Origin: Ruminococcus sp.
GTDB taxonomy: Bacteria; Bacillota; Clostridia; Oscillospirales; Ruminococcaceae
DNA length: 5,908 nucleotides
Direction of reading: 5' to 3'
Assembly (NCBI GenBank): GCA_023667165.1
Contig: JAMPAO010000136.1
Location: 1 to 5,908, forward strand
Under the pieces are notes generated by a model that saw only the letters and a list, made by a program, of their open reading frames with translations, had not been told where the DNA came from and ran no database searches. The position numbers and the translations under genes are program-made. Numbering within the stretch: the first letter of the stretch is position 1; each line of letters begins with the position of its first letter. Below, one piece after another: positions 5,837 to 5,908 of the stretch.

Positions 5837-5908
5837 GTTGTCAGGCAAAGTACGTTTTCCGCAGGAATACTTGGTGTATTACAAGGAAAACGGACAAAGC
5901 ATGACAAC
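5837..5908. repeat. Long imperfect inverted repeat (72-nt hairpin), possibly cut by the window edge
   Basis: The two halves are imperfect reverse complements. Pairs: GTTGTCA 5837-5843 with TGACAAC 5902-5908; GC 5845-5846 with GC 5899-5900; GT 5850-5851 with AC 5894-5895; CGTTTTCC 5853-5860 with GGAAAACG 5885-5892; AATAC 5866-5870 with GTATT 5876-5880; loop TTGGT. That makes 24 pairs, with a symmetric AAA/AAA internal loop and a GCAGG/ACAA internal loop. The outer stem reaches the last base, so the element may extend further. It resembles a dispersed palindromic intergenic repeat or a structured RNA; terminator function cannot be judged without the following bases. A 27-codon frame inside it (5821-5904) shows no sign of coding. 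Confidence 0.75.

Noticed and set aside
5821..5904. 27-codon frame MTQQFCCQAKYV...
   Set aside because: It coincides with the inverted repeat, has no ribosome site, and its composition is dictated by the palindrome.

Overview
This window looks like the chromosome of a Gram-positive, moderate-GC anaerobe of the class Clostridia, probably a Ruminococcus-like member of the Oscillospiraceae. The basis is the strong GAAAGG-type ribosome binding sites, an isoprenoid gene of the MEP pathway, a compact FeoA/FeoB pair, the codon style and the protein sequences. The genus is inference; nothing here proves it.

Layout. Positions 1-65 may hold the last 20 codons of an upstream gene. Positions 66-302 are AT-rich, contain no gene, and carry several inverted and direct repeats. 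A near-consensus sigma-A promoter (303-331) follows. Six plus-strand genes are then packed tightly: an Lrp/AsnC-family regulator (364-843), a class I/II PLP-dependent aminotransferase (843-2006), an uncharacterised C39-peptidase-like protein (2062-2631), ispE (2642-3526), feoA (3523-3753) and feoB (3773-5782). Junctions are 1-nt or 4-nt overlaps or gaps of 10-55 nt, and I see no convincing terminator between genes. All six could therefore be read from the promoter at 303-331, though internal promoters cannot be excluded.

How the genes may work together. The regulator and aminotransferase form a familiar pair, in which an Lrp-type protein senses an amino acid and controls the adjacent transaminase gene. 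IspE makes an intermediate of isopentenyl diphosphate synthesis. FeoA and FeoB import ferrous iron. The later MEP enzymes IspG and IspH are Fe-S proteins, so an iron link to ispE is conceivable, but the arrangement may be mere clustering. The C39-like protein is the only gene of unknown function.

The most unusual non-coding structure is at the right edge. Positions 5837-5908 form an interrupted but extensive inverted repeat (24 potential pairs in 72 nt) that runs to the last base and probably continues beyond it. It looks like a dispersed palindromic intergenic repeat or a structured RNA. No CRISPR array, rRNA, tRNA, transposase gene or recognisable riboswitch was seen.
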